A DNA stretch of 64,000 nucleotides, taken from Lichina pygmaea. Lineage: Eukaryota > Ascomycota > Lichinomycetes > Lichinales > Lichinaceae. How positions within the stretch are numbered: the stretch's first letter is position 1; each line of letters opens with the position of its first letter. Position numbers and translations under genes: made by a program. The stretch is from assembly GCA_963422465.1 (NCBI GenBank), contig OY730169.1, positions 4,092,001-4,156,000 of the forward strand, in the 5' to 3' direction. The notes beneath the pieces are model-generated. The model saw nothing but the letters and a program-made list of their open reading frames with translations, made no database searches and was not told where the DNA came from. Of the stretch, positions 23,687-34,897 are shown piece after piece.

Positions 23687-24307
23687 AGCTCTGGGTTTCC
23701 AGTAGTGATACCTTTAGAGAGTTGAGAGAGTTGAGGGAAAGAGAAGAGTACCCTGACTTCCTAGCAGTAGTGATCTAGCCCTGAGTCCAGACCTCAGAGC
23801 TAGACTTTCCTGGGCAGCTTCTTCCTTCTAAGCTCTGGGTTAGGTCTGGGAGTATTCACCTAGACTAGGGACCAGACCCCCTATCTAGACTTTCCTTGAA
23901 TTCTTAGATTCTGCCAGCCAAGAGTAGAGCTCAAGTCATTCCACTTTTCCACTCTCTGTTTTCCTCTTGAACTGGGAGTACTTACTCAATCCTGGGACCA
24001 CACCCCAAGACTGAGTGTTCCTAGGTAATTGGGGCCTGTCCCCAGTTCTCCAGAAAACCACTGGCCACTCTCTCTCTTGTTATTGGTAGTCTGTTGCTTG
24101 TTGAAGTTGAAGATCGTAGAGTCTTGGATCACAACTTTTGATAAACAGGTTGAGTTTTCCAAAGTGATGGGTTTTCACCTTAAGGTTTTGGTGGTTTGAG
24201 GGTGGAACTCGGCTGGTTTCCAGGACTTCTGACAAAATGCGGTGATTGTCAGAAGTGATGGTCCTTGGGTGTAGTTGTACTGGGAAGAGATCCTGACTAG
24301 CGATAGA

Positions 24308-24382
24308 TAAGTGCGGCTGCACCCGCCTGCCTAGTCAGGATCTAACTGACTAAGTGCCCGGTCAGGCAACTAGCTCCTGACA
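24308..24382 (-). mobile_element. Probable solo LTR (family 3), inner part
   Basis: Continuation of the repeat that starts at 11883. It ends GCTCCTGACA at 24382. About 75 bp, closely similar to the reverse complement of 54280-54360. Confidence 0.55.
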
Positions 24383-25975
24383 TCCAGACTGATAGTAGAG
24401 ACAGAGCAGGCAGCCTGCTTTGTCTATCTTGTAGCTTGGAACACCAACACCAGAAGTCTGATGTGCACCAAGCTTATATACAGAGAAGAATTTGATCAAG
24501 AAACAAGAGCTGCTTATGTACAAGGTACACAAGAACTGTCATCAATCTACTTGCAAGAAAGACAGACTTCAAAATCCTGCTTTTCTGGTTCACTTTTTGT
24601 AGCTAGGTAGATGCCACCAGAGCTCTGTCTTGAGAAGTACTAACTTATTCTTCTGCTAGTCTGTGCCTTGTGTTAGGATCGCTCCTAGAAGTGTCGGGCA
24701 CCGGAGACTAAGGAGTTCTCTCAATGCTGGTGACACGTGTGTATTGGTATGTTGTCTAGCTAGGAGGTGCGGAGCTAGCTAAATAGGTGACACGTGAGTT
24801 GCGGCTCTGCAGGGCAAAGCCCTAAGAGCACATGATCGCAACACCTTGTGTGAAGCTTTACTGTGTACATAGCCTGGTGCAGGAAGAAGACTGAGCTTTA
24901 TAAGAAGATACTTAAGAACTTCAGACTTCAAGACCTCAAACAATAGAGGTGGTGTGGTGGTGGTGGACAACAACAAGAACAAAAAAATTACTGGGAGGGG
25001 AATTACAGGATGGTCTCACAACTTTTGTTGCTCCTATAGAAATCTCTCTGAATACTTTTGGCGCGGGCCTCTGTACAGCTACACAGTGTTCCCAGCATAG
25101 TCTAGCAAGTAGCTAGTTCTGAAACAGAGTAGGAATACTATACGTAACGTAACGTACCGTACTATAGCTTTGAGATCAAGTAAGCAGCTCAGCATACAAT
25201 CCAACTGCAGACATACTGGCCAGCTGCCACTGTTCAACCTGTACATACGTACGTAGTATTCATAGGATGAGAAGTGGTCTTACTTTCTATATTTATAACA
25301 GCACAGCTAGAAAAGACTTATCAAATATACAAGTAGCTACATTAGTCATCATCATGCGCTTGCATGTGTACATGTCAACGCAGGTGATTCGGTTGTCTCA
25401 CGTGAATCGCTGTTTGGCTGATGTTCCTCAGTCGGGGATTGGCATGACTGGCCAATCAGTCACTGGCGGCAGCTCGTGCCGAAGCCGCCATCACACGATG
25501 CTGCGAAAACCCTGACCAGCACGACCAGGTCGTGATGCCATCGTCAGTGACAGCCAGCCAAGACAGCCGACAGTCGTCCCCCACTGCGCGAGCCCGAAAG
25601 TCTGTCGCGTCGTGCTGAGAAGCCTGCAAGGAGCTGAAGCAGTGCCCCAGACGACAGCCAGATCGAGAGGGATTCACAGCAGCATATGTGGTCCTCGATA
25701 AATACGGCCAATAATCCATCGGCCAGCATGTCCGACTGGGTTCACATGTCGAGCCACGGTATGCACGGACGAAGCTAGTTCTGCGACGCTCATTTCGCCT
25801 CGGACCGACCCTGACGCCCAGCCTACGAGTATCACCCCGCGCTTGAACGCCTACATCTACAGTACATAGATAAGGTTCAGTATCGAAGCCCTTCTCCCCT
25901 CAGCGCGTGGCCATCGGCGCCTGTTGGGCGACGGAGAGCATCGTCGCATGAAATATTGTGTCGTCAACTGCGGCC
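24383..25975. other. Intergenic, with a possible second solo LTR
   Basis: No gene is seen. 24671-24942 (TGTTAGG...CAAACA, with TTATAA near 24900) could be a solo LTR of ~272 bp, but no target duplication is visible. From ~25140 short TACGTAACGTAC motifs appear. The last few hundred bases are the presumed promoter of the Opi1-like gene. Confidence 0.4.
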
Positions 25976-27746
25976 ATGGAAGCGCAAGCGCAAGCAACTC
26001 CCGTTCAGGCCCTCGGAGACCTCCCGTCTCCGCCGACAGAGATAAACCCGTCGCCAGAGCGTGTGTCTCACCGAGTCGACGAGTGGATGGAGATGCAAGT
26101 GGAAGGTCGGAGTCGCATGGCTGGGGTTGGTGTGTCCATGGATGATCCGGACGTGCGCATAGCTGCCGAGGCGCTCGGTGATCTCCGAGCAGGTTTGTCT
26201 TCCCCTTACCCTAGATGTCGTGTTAGTTACCAACATCCCAGCTAACTTGAACATTCCAGATTTCATCTCACCTGCACGTCGGCAGAGCTCGCCCACGACC
26301 AGGCCTGCTGTCTACAGAGGCAGAGAAACGCCAGGAGCATCAGGCGGGAGACAGGGCCAGGAACCGCTCCTTTCCCTTCTCGCGACATCGCACCCGATAA
26401 TAGGCACGGCCGTAACTGGATCGATCTCAGCTTACTCGGCCTCGAAGTCGTACTCGCCGCGCTTCAAGTACGGCGCCGAGTTTGTCGAACGGCACTTTGG
26501 CTCTCCGGTCGCGAGCACCGTCGGATCGGTCGGTCGTCGCACCGGCGTTGAAGGTGGTGTGCGCTGGTGGTTGGGATCTCGGCGCCCCGGCCAGGCGCGT
26601 CGCGTGTCCGCCATGGATGACGAAGAAGTCGCTTCCAAGCGCAGAAGGCTGGAGGACCGGGCAGTCAAGCGTGAGGACGCCGACGCCGAGCGTGGCACGC
26701 AGAGGCTATTCTCGGCGTCCTTGCCGGCCTACTCCGAGCGGCGCCTATCAGAGGCTTCTTTCGCCGAGTCGTTGCCTGCCTACGACAACAACCGATCACC
26801 CAGCTACGAGGCCCACGGTGCTCTGATATCGACACAGCGGAACCGGGAGATGGCGCAGGAGCAGTCTTCGAACCCGACATGGCAGTCGCGTCTGATGCTG
26901 TCGACGTCCGGGCTCGGCGTGGCAATGAGCGAGGAATCTCTGCGGAGCCTGAAGTACTGTCTCGCCTGGCTCCGCTGGGCCAACTCTCACTTGGGCAAGG
27001 TGGTCGTGGCCCTTAGAGATCTGGTGGCGCAGTGGGAAGACTCTTCGCGGCGAGCACAGCGACGGCGACAGGACGCCGAGCAGCATCGTCGTAATCGGGC
27101 GCTGTCGGCTCAATCCGGCGAGATGGACATCGACACGGAACAACAGCGGCAGCGGCAGGATCCGACCAACGTCGGTTCGCTCGTGGCTGTGTCCCAGGAC
27201 CACGAGCACGACCGCGATCAGGAGCGACTGGTCGAAGGGATCCATGCGCTGAAGAGCGACGTTCTGAACACGCTCAAGAAGGTCGTCGACGTCGTCTCGA
27301 CTTACGCTGGCGGCGCCCTGCCGGAGCATGCGCGCTCGCTCGTGCGTCACTCACTGACGTCCCTGCCCCAGAAGTTCCAGGTGGCGACGGCATCCAACGC
27401 CGGCACCGCGAACGGCAACCGTGAATCTTCGCTCCTGCCGGCGTCGAACCCGGCCTCAGCGGCCATCAGCAGCGCGCAACGCATCATCGTCCTCGCGAAG
27501 GAGGGGCTAGACATGATGGCCCAGGTCAGCGGCGTCGTCGACGGCACCATCGCTAGCGCCGAAGACTGGTGCGATCGTCTGGGCAGACGAAAGCGCGAGC
27601 AGTCAGAGTACTACGACGAGATGGGCGAACGTGAGCATACCGCCGGAGGCCATGCCTTCTCGTCGCCGGACAACAAAGACGTCGTCATGCCCTCGCTGAA
27701 GCAGGAGACGCTGGATTATACCCTCCCAGTGATCAAGAAGGAGTAG
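25976..27746 (+). CDS. OPI1: Opi1-family transcriptional regulator
   Basis: Fungal Opi1 proteins repress phospholipid and inositol genes, being held at the ER by phosphatidic acid and moving to the nucleus when it is consumed. This is known from yeast and inferred here. Exons 25976-26192 and 26260-27746 give 567 residues, with the intron splitting a GAT codon. Conserved blocks are GSPVASTVG at about 153-161, a basic KRRRLEDRAVKRE stretch near 199-211 that could serve as nuclear signal or lipid-binding site, and WQSRLMLSTSGLG near 280-292 leading into LRSLKYCLAWLRWAN. The middle is Gln/Arg-rich and the C-terminus ends with SLKQETLDYTLPVIKKE. The start ATG lies in GCGGCCATGG. Fungal symbols vary between species. 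Confidence 0.88.
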
Positions 27747-28566
27747 AATGTTGTGACTGCCGGTCGACTTCTCGCTCTCTCTCTCTCTTTTCCCCTCTGC
27801 TTTGTTCTTGTCATCATTCAGGTTATCGTGTCCATCTACCGGGGCCACCTGTCCCCTGCTGTACAAACACATGGTCTGTTGCGATGGCGTTGTTTCCATA
27901 CTCACAGTACCCTTGCCACACTTGAGAACTCTGTACCTCCATCTTGTTCTTTCAAGACACCTCTTCTGTGTCATGCCGCGCCTGTCTTGTAATAAATCTG
28001 CCTTTCCTGTCATTTTAGACCTTCTTGCTCAATTGAAGCTTGTACAATGGCGATGAATCTCGGGCTGTCGTTCAAGGCGTGCGATAACTTACTTGGCTGT
28101 AGCTGTCACCTGCTCACCTGCTGGATAAGGCCTTGGTGTATCGTACCTACGTACTGTATGTAGAGAATGACGACGTTAGTATGAATCAAAGTGTAGCTAA
28201 TGTAAGGGCCTGCAGAGCCCGCAAGGAAGCAGGGGTCCATGACTGTTAGGCCTAGAGGTACAGTGTTGGGCCGCCAAAGCTATCAAATAGGCTCCGCGGC
28301 TGTTTGCCACCCATCCTCGTCGGCTATCGCTCGCTAGAGTACGGAAGTACAGTACCCGTGCCGAGGGGTTACGTACTACGTACGAGGGTTTACCCCCCCC
28401 CCCCCCCCCCCCGCCCTAAACTCCCAGTCGGTGCGGGCGCAACTGCTAGGCTTCAGCGAGGCAAAGTAAAGTAATACGTAATTACTCCCGTACACCACCA
28501 CATCATCGTGGGGTATCTGACAGCAAGCTATCCATCTACAAGACAGTATCAAGTGCTTCCCACAAC
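27747..28566. other. Intergenic with a 20-C homopolymer
   Basis: 3' region of the Opi1-like gene and promoter of NBP35. It contains a run of 20 C at 28393-28412 and several GTACG motifs at 28330-28385. No gene is seen. Confidence 0.5.
28393..28412 (+). repeat. Poly-C tract, 20 bases
   Basis: Homopolymer just downstream of a TACGTACTACGTACGA stretch, about 155 bp upstream of the NBP35 start. Confidence 0.95.
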
Positions 28567-29641
28567 ATGCCGCCTTCACTCGTGATGCCCGATCCGGTGG
28601 TGGAGGATTTCAGCTCCGCCTTGAGCGCCCCGAAACTCATCGCACCGGAGCCAGGTATGTGAGAAAAGATTGTGCATATGTATTGTGGCTGAATGGTTGT
28701 CTTCAGAGCATTGCCCGGGCCCGGAGTCCAACGCGGCAGGACAGGCGGCTGCATGCGCTGGATGCCCCAATCAAGCGATTTGCACATCGGCTCCAAAAGG
28801 TCCAGATCCCGATATAGCTTTGATAACGGCCCGCCTGTCGCACGTCAGGCACAAGGTCCTGGTTCTCTCCGGCAAAGGTGGCGTGGGCAAGTCGACATTC
28901 ACTGCGATGCTCGCCCATGGATTTGCTTCGGCTCCCGAGAAGCAGGTCGGACTCATGGACACCGACATCTGTGGCCCCTCGATCCCGAAGATGATGGGCG
29001 TCGAGGCCGAGACCATTCACGTAACCAACGCCGGATGGTCACCCGTCTGGGTCGCCGATAACCTTGGGGTCATGAGCGTTCAGTTTATGCTGCCCAACCA
29101 GGATGATGCTGTGATCTGGCGGGGTCCCAAGAAGAACGGGCTCATCAAACAGTTTCTCAAGGACGTGGACTGGGGGGAGCTTGACCTCCTTCTTGTCGAT
29201 ACTCCACCGGGCACGTCGGACGAGCATCTGAGCGTGACTACGCTCCTCAAAGAGTCTGGCGTTGACGGAGCTGTCATCGTCACCGGACCACAGGAGGTCT
29301 CGTTGCTGGACGTACGAAAGGAGATAGACTTCTGCCGCAAGGCGGGTATCAGGGTTCTTGGACTGGTCGAGAACATGTCCGGCTTTGTCTGTCCTAAGTG
29401 TGCACATGAGACAGACATATTCGCAGCCACCACAGGTGGTGCTGCCCGCCTGGCACAGGACATGGGCATCGATCTCCTTGGAAAGGTACCCCTGGATCCT
29501 CGAATTGGAATGGCCTGCGATTACGGCGAGACGTTTCTGGATAATTTCCCGGATAGTCCGGCGTGCGCAGCGCTGCTGAAGATCGTGCGAAGGGTCGGCC
29601 AGGCAGTGGGTTTGGGTTTTGACGAGGTTACGGGCGATTAG
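28567..29641 (+). CDS. NBP35: Cytosolic Fe-S cluster assembly scaffold NBP35
   Basis: P-loop ATPase of the Mrp/NBP35 family that, with CFD1, forms the scaffold for cytosolic 4Fe-4S assembly and passes clusters to apoproteins. Exons 28567-28654 and 28707-29641 give 340 residues, the usual length. The N-terminal cluster motif that separates NBP35 from CFD1 is present: Cys32, Cys46, Cys49, Cys55 (C-x13-C-x2-C-x5-C). The deviant Walker A is [10 protein letters not shown] at 84-93, followed by DTDICGPS and [15 protein letters not shown] at 258-261 is the bridging-cluster motif. All key residues are present. The single intron lies just before the first cysteine, as the frame GAG-CAT-TGC crosses the junction. 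Confidence 0.96.
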
Positions 29642-29860
29642 AACGCCTGGAGATTGCGACGATACAATGAAGCTCTCTGTGTAACCGTCAACCTCATCCG
29701 AAAACATATCAGTGTTGTTGACTAACAATGTGTCCTGGTCAAAGAACTTGTGCATCCTTTCATGCAACCGTTTATGGGTGCTCCAGACTTGACTCGTACA
29801 AGACCAAGTCGATGTCTCCAGCTGCTCCACATTGGCTTGAAGGATCGAGCATTGCTGGTC

Positions 29861-31346
29861 ATGGCGGAGATCAAATCAGGATCGTCTCCAGCGAGCCCAT
29901 CCGCTGTGGGGGACTTGCCCCCAAGTTCGCCGCAGCAGTCCACGACATCGATGCAAACTCGTGACGAGAAAGTAGAGCCGCCGGAGAAGGTAATTACTAA
30001 CTTGTCCCAAAATCTCACCAGCTCGATCACTGATGAACAATCTCCTGCAGTTCGTCGAAATCCCGAAAGCCCTGGAAAGACGACGCTCCTACAACTCGTT
30101 CATCGAAGACTCTGGTGATCAGGAAGAGCTATCGTTAGGCCAAGAGCCCAAGAGGCAATGTCGTCCAGATTCCGCCGATGGCTTCGTCCTCGAAAGGCTT
30201 GAATCAGTTCCAGGACCAGAGTCTTCCAGGGAGGACCGCCGCGAATTGGGTGCTTCTACTGGACATGCAGTCGAAGACGGCCAAAGTGGGAACCTTGCAG
30301 AGTCGGCGCAGAGCACGAAAGGCACCGAGAACATACCGGATCCAGCTGATGTCAACGATCCCAACCATCGCGTAACACACTTGGGAGGTTACAGTATCGT
30401 TGTCGAAGAAGACCGTGACGTTGTGGATGACTTGAGCAGAACACGAGCGTGTGTTGAAGGGAATGGCAAGACGTCCTCAGGGAGCTCGGTGCCTCTTGAC
30501 CCCAGAGTCGACTCGACCTGTGGACCCACAACCAGTGCCGCAAGCGCTCTTGGAAGTTCCGCGTCCCGAGGCCTCCTTTCTTGCGATCCTGACAACGAAT
30601 ACCGAGTCGTCAAACCACTCCCGGACAAGCTCTACGAATACTCGGACTGGAAGGACACATTTACGAGGCGGCAACTCGACGCGCGACCCAGGGTACTTCC
30701 AACACATCCGCAGCCTACGATACCAACATCGCACGGCTTAATCTTACCTTTCTTCGCCATTGAGTTCAAGGCTGCTGCGGAGACGGGTGGTCACGTCTGG
30801 GTAGCTGGGAATCAATGCACCAGGGGCTCGCCCGCTTGCGTGAAGGCTGTTGAACGCTTGAGCGCCTTGCTTCACGAGCATGAGAGCGTGCACAGGGTCG
30901 ACGAATTCTCGTATAGCATTTCTGGGGACCACCCTTTGGCGGACTTGCATATCTCATGGGAGGTGGAGAGCCTGGACCCTGTCGTCCAGAGGGTAGGATC
31001 CTTTGTTCTGACGCGCCCGGATGAGCTCGACTCTTTTCAGCAGCAGGTCCGAGATATACTTGGCTCGGGAAAGGACGAGTGCCTTGACCGGATCAGGACC
31101 GCGTTGAATATCATTCTTGAGGAGACCACCAGAAAGACCGCGGGACCGCAGCCGGACGGTGCTCATAGAAGCGGGCGTGGACGTGGGCACGGACGTGGAC
31201 GGGAACGAGGGCGGGGCCGAGGACGGAGCCATGGACGGGGTCAAGAACAAGCTCGAGGACGGGGTCGAGGGCAGGGTCGAGGACGAGGTCGAGGTGGTGA
31301 GCATGGTCGTGGGAGCGATCGCGGTCTTGGCCGAAGGCTTTCTTGA
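29861..31346 (+). CDS. DUF7924-like protein with RG-rich tail
   Basis: Function unknown. Exons 29861-29989 and 30051-31346 give 474 residues. An in-frame ATG at 29762 is an alternative start. Residues 1 to ~220 are Ser/Pro/acidic and probably disordered. About 230-415 resembles the fungal DUF7924 region: LPFFAIEFKA with Glu281-x-Lys283, WVAGNQC with Gln298, then SYSISGDHPLADLHISWE and DILGSGKDECLDRIRTAL. The E-x-K...Q order recalls PD-(D/E)XK nucleases, which is inference. The last ~55 residues (417-474) are almost only Arg, Gly and His in RG/GRGR repeats, an RNA-binding-type tail not usual in the family as I know it. A read in another frame over the same DNA is a shadow caused by the repeat. 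Confidence 0.7.
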
Positions 31347-32014
31347 GCTCCAGCAGCGTACGTCTTTCCATGCATGCCGTCCTCTCGCTTCTAGCCGGGA
31401 TCATCAAACTTGGCTCCTCCACCGAGTTTCGAGGAGACTGACATGGCCGCACAACTCGACAGTTGCATCTCCAAGTGCATTTATCCAAGAGATGCTCACC
31501 GCTCAACGAGCCGCCTTGGCCTGTACCAGCTCCTACCAGTCCCCCGACGACACATGCCTCGTAGATAAGCAGGCCTTTACCCGCAGACCAATGGCTCGCC
31601 ATGTTGCTCAGAAACGCCGAGCATGTCGCAACTACGTCGCTCCCTCAACAAAGCCAATCAGAAGTGGGCCTACAAGCGCCTGGAGTCTTGTTCTGCCGTG
31701 CGTCCTCTTGTCTGGTGTTTTCTTTCTCTCTTTCCTGCTCTTTCAACACCTCATCTTTTCCCTTTGTCTTGTTTTTCTCGCATCTCTTACTTGCTGCAAA
31801 CTCATGTCACGCATCTCGTGTCGTTCATCTCATACAGCAGCATCTACGTCTTTCGTGCCGCGCATTTCCCATCCATCGATCTGTCTCGCGACAGTTACTT
31901 TGCGTCGTCTACCTGTTTCACGTTATCTATCGCATCGTTCATCTCTCATCGGTCATATCATGTCATCATCATCCATCTATGTCGACGTCTCTCAAGTCTT
32001 CACGGCGTACTTCT
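31347..32014. other. Intergenic, Thr/Ser-codon-like pyrimidine-rich sequence
   Basis: Long open frames here reflect a CATCT/TCTTTC-rich composition and not a domain. This is the 3' flank of the DUF7924-like gene and the target of SINE copy 2. Confidence 0.45.
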
Positions 32015-32027
32015 ATATCTTTCATCT

Positions 32028-32460
32028 CTGGGGGCGGCATGGTGTAGCGGGAAGCTGGTGAGAGTTTCCCACTACGTGGCACCCATGACCTGGAACTAGT
32101 GCTGTCAGGCCTGGAGAACCTGACTAAACTAGTCGTCAGTTCGAATCTGACCCACCCCACATTCTACCACAAAAACCCCCGAGATTCATAGAACTTATCT
32201 AAGATGTACTCCTCGCAAGATGTATGAAAACCCTCAAGAAATAGCTCACCCAATATCCGTCAAGATCCACAAAACCCTCATTACTGTGGTTTTCCTATTT
32301 CCCTACGGGGTTTGGGGTTTTCCCACAGTACGTACACTACAAACCACGGGGTGTACGGTAAATACGTGAGGTCCCCGAGTCAAGTCTACCAGAGACAAAA
32401 ATCCTTCAAGAAGTTCTGCATGGCTTAACAGCCGAATCAGTGTAAGAATCAAATCAAAAA
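32028..32460 (+). mobile_element. tRNA-derived SINE (copy 2)
   Basis: 433 bp, flanked by the 13-bp duplication ATATCTTTCATCT (32015-32027 and 32461-32473). It is very similar to copy 1 over its whole length, including the tRNA-like head, the body and the LINE-type tail. Intergenic, same orientation as copy 1. The two copies differ by about a dozen substitutions plus small length changes in homopolymers. Confidence 0.92.
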
Positions 32461-32473
32461 ATATCTTTCATCT

Positions 32474-33291
32474 ATCTGATCCATCCAACCTTCTACCCAC
32501 TACCCCTCCTTTTCCCCCACCACTCTTAGTCCCCCCCCCCCCCCCAGTTTTCTCTCCATCTCCCTGTCTAGAATGTATCACACCGTATCAAGTGGAGACT
32601 GAAAGAACTCTAAGAAAGACAAGACAAGACAATCATAATCAGTCGAAGACAATCAAAGTACGGAAGTATGTTCTGCAGAGATCTACTGAGCGTAAGTACA
32701 TGTACAAGATGCAGTCGCTCCAACGGAGAGGAAACATACTTACTGCATCCACATTGCAGTTTCCACATTACCTATTCCTTTCCCTTATTCAGCAACCGTG
32801 ATGTGATCTTAGTTATCGGTCACTGGGGTGAGCCAACTCTCCCGTCACATATCACGAGTGGATCATCATCATCATCATCGTCATCAACAACAACACCAAC
32901 AAAAACTCTTGTAGTAACTCTCGTACCTCTGTAGAGATAATGATGATGATGAAGCTTACAACAAGTGCAGGGGCAGCAAGTAAAACTTATGTAAGTACAG
33001 GACTTTTCAACTCCTTTGTCCTTTCTCATATCACGTCACGTTACATAAGTCAGGTAGCACACTTGGTATATACATCCTGGTCGTCCAATCGTTCACCTTG
33101 TCGATCCAACCGGTCCAGCAAGAGAACAAAGATTTAAAAAAAAATGAAAAATGAAAAAAATGAAAATGAAGAAAAGAAAAGAAAAGAACAATTGGCCATA
33201 CATCACTAGGATAACAAAGAAAAATTTTGGTGATCGGAGAAGTGGGATCAAGATTAATGATGTGAAAGAGGGAGGGGTCCGTCGACATGGG
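32474..33291. other. Intergenic with poly-C, ATC and A-rich low-complexity tracts
   Basis: Contains 15 C at 32531-32545, an ATC microsatellite near 32866-32885, an ATG/GAT tract near 32938-32955 and an A-rich stretch at 33135-33190. It is downstream of the rhodopsin-like gene. No gene is seen. Confidence 0.5.
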
Positions 33292-34897
33292 TCATACCAT
33301 CTCCTCCCCCTCCCTGTGCCGCTCGACCTGGTGGATCGTGGTGACGTGGATCTGACCGGGCTTCCCGTCGACAGAGCCCAGAGCGGTACTGTCGATGGTG
33401 AAGCCATGGGTGTCGTGCGTCCGCTTCTTCTTCCGCCACGACGCCGCTGGCGGCGATGCTTCGCCGCTGTTGGATGACGGCTCGGACCCGGGGCCGCTGC
33501 CGGAGCCGGTCCACCTCGAGGTCAAGGGTGCGACGTGGCGTCGGAAAAAGATCGGCAGGACCGGGGCGCAGGCACACACGAGGGCGAGACCCTGCTCGGC
33601 GACTCTGCGTCGGGCAAAGAGGTTAAAATCTTGCTGCTTCCGTTTGGCACGGTGGAAGAGAGCGAGAGAGCCCCTGGAACAGGTGAAGACCGAAAATGGA
33701 AGATGGAAAGGCCAAGCGACTTACGACCACAGTGTTGTGTCGTAGCCATACCACGTATAGTCCGCTGTGGGACCGGATGTTCTCAAATATCTGACGAGAC
33801 GCAAGAGGCTGGCGATACAAGTACTGTCGGAGGGAATCGAACGGATCAGTCGGGTTCGACGATGCACATGCGAATCCAGGCTCGCCAACAGAACAGGCTT
33901 GCGGCGACGACTCACAAGAGGCCGAGGGAAAAGAGCGCCACGAGCTGAGCCTTCTTCCGCGTGCTGATCTTCAGCTTCAAGATCTCTGGTATGGGCAGGA
34001 GAAAGGCGGAGACATCGATGAAGATGTTCTGGCCGGCGCTGGCTTTGCCCAGCGCCATGTGATCGATGCATTTGCCCTTCAGCAACGGGTTGAACCATTT
34101 TTCCGGAGGCGTGCATTGGAACGCGACGGCGAAGAAGGCGGCGATGTGGAACAGCACAATGAAGGCCAGGAGGAGCCAGGCGAAGGTGCGCAGTCGGCGA
34201 GCGACGTCGAAGATACGGAGATAGAGCAGGAAGACCGACGACTTGATGCAGGCGTTGGTCGGAATGTACAGCAGGTAGACGGCGTAGTTCACCTGCGCAG
34301 ACGAAAAGGGAGGTTAGAGCTTCGTGATCGGTAGTCAGCGGACCGACCGAGCTCTACCGACCTGGAAGAAGTGCGGGATCATGTCGGACATTGGCTGGTC
34401 CCAGATGTGATGCATCAGGTGGTCACGCGTCACTTGGGAGCCATCAGCGTCATCAATCGGCGGGGCGCTGGGGAGTAAAGGGGTCACGACGCACTGATCC
34501 AGGAGGGAACCATCCACACGACGAAGAAGAACTGGAAGCTCGTCGTCAGCCGCGGATTCCACCGGCAGATCCATCCCGGTCCCTCGGACGAGATCCGTCG
34601 CTCGACGTGACACTCACGAGACCAATCGCAGCGACCCCTAGCAACACCGTCAGCCTACGCGCCCGCCTCGAGCTCGGAAAGGGCACACTCACAGTCGTCG
34701 GCACCGACGCGGCGAGTCAGCCATATCCGAGTGTACATGCGCAGGAAGGTGAAGGCGGCGGACACGACGAGGATTCCGACATAGAGGTATTTGTACTCGG
34801 AGCCTCGCGACTCGGGGTTGGTGAAGTTCGGCTTGACTCCGGGAGGGGGTGCCCTCAGCGGAGTGGTCTCGAGGTCGATGGGCTTGTCGGCGCTCAT
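33292..34897 (-). CDS. Fungal rhodopsin-like seven-helix integral membrane protein
   Basis: Plasma-membrane protein of the large fungal rhodopsin-domain family (PF20684 type), ligand and role unknown. Seven exons on the minus strand: 34897-34693, 34637-34618, 34531-34495, 34432-34362, 34292-33913, 33823-33725 and 33604-33292, for 374 residues. Hallmarks are the first helix near 40-58, GADDW at 65-69, VNYAVYLLYIPTNACIKSSV near 112-131, conserved Cys171 and Cys186 flanking TPPEKWFNP, LLPIPEILKLKISTRKK at 209-224 and LALVCACAPVLPIFFRRHV near the last helix. The C-terminal ~80 residues are a polar tail. Exon 2 is only 20 nt. No retinal-binding Lys is expected in this family, so it is not a true rhodopsin. 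Confidence 0.88.

Larger units (their letters stand above)
12174..24295 (-). mobile_element. Full-length Tad-like LINE, interrupted by a chromovirus
   Basis: A non-LTR retrotransposon read on the minus strand, about 5.5 kb after removal of the chromovirus at 13461-20086. It is flanked by the 12-bp duplication ACTAGCGATAGA (12162-12173 and 24296-24307). Order in its own sense: 5' leader 24295-23687, ORF1 23686-22232, ORF2 22232 to 12341 (split), short 3' region, then a TAAAA-repeat tail at 12174-12195. ORF1 and ORF2 overlap by one base (TGATG). A second copy begins near the right end of the window with a homologous leader. It is dead through stops in ORF1 and ORF2 and through the insertion. 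Confidence 0.93.

Noticed and set aside
24671-24942. Possible solo LTR (TGTTAGG...CAAACA)
   Set aside because: The ends look right, but no target duplication, second copy or primer site is seen. Kept only as a remark in the intergenic entry.
30954-31304. Minus-strand Ser/Thr/Pro-rich frame resembling a mucin
   Set aside because: It is the antisense of the RG-repeat coding region.
31117-32061. Long plus-strand frame of 314 codons over the RG-rich gene end and its 3' flank
   Set aside because: It is the shadow of the Arg/Gly repeat in another frame, then pyrimidine-rich DNA. No domain, and it runs into the SINE.
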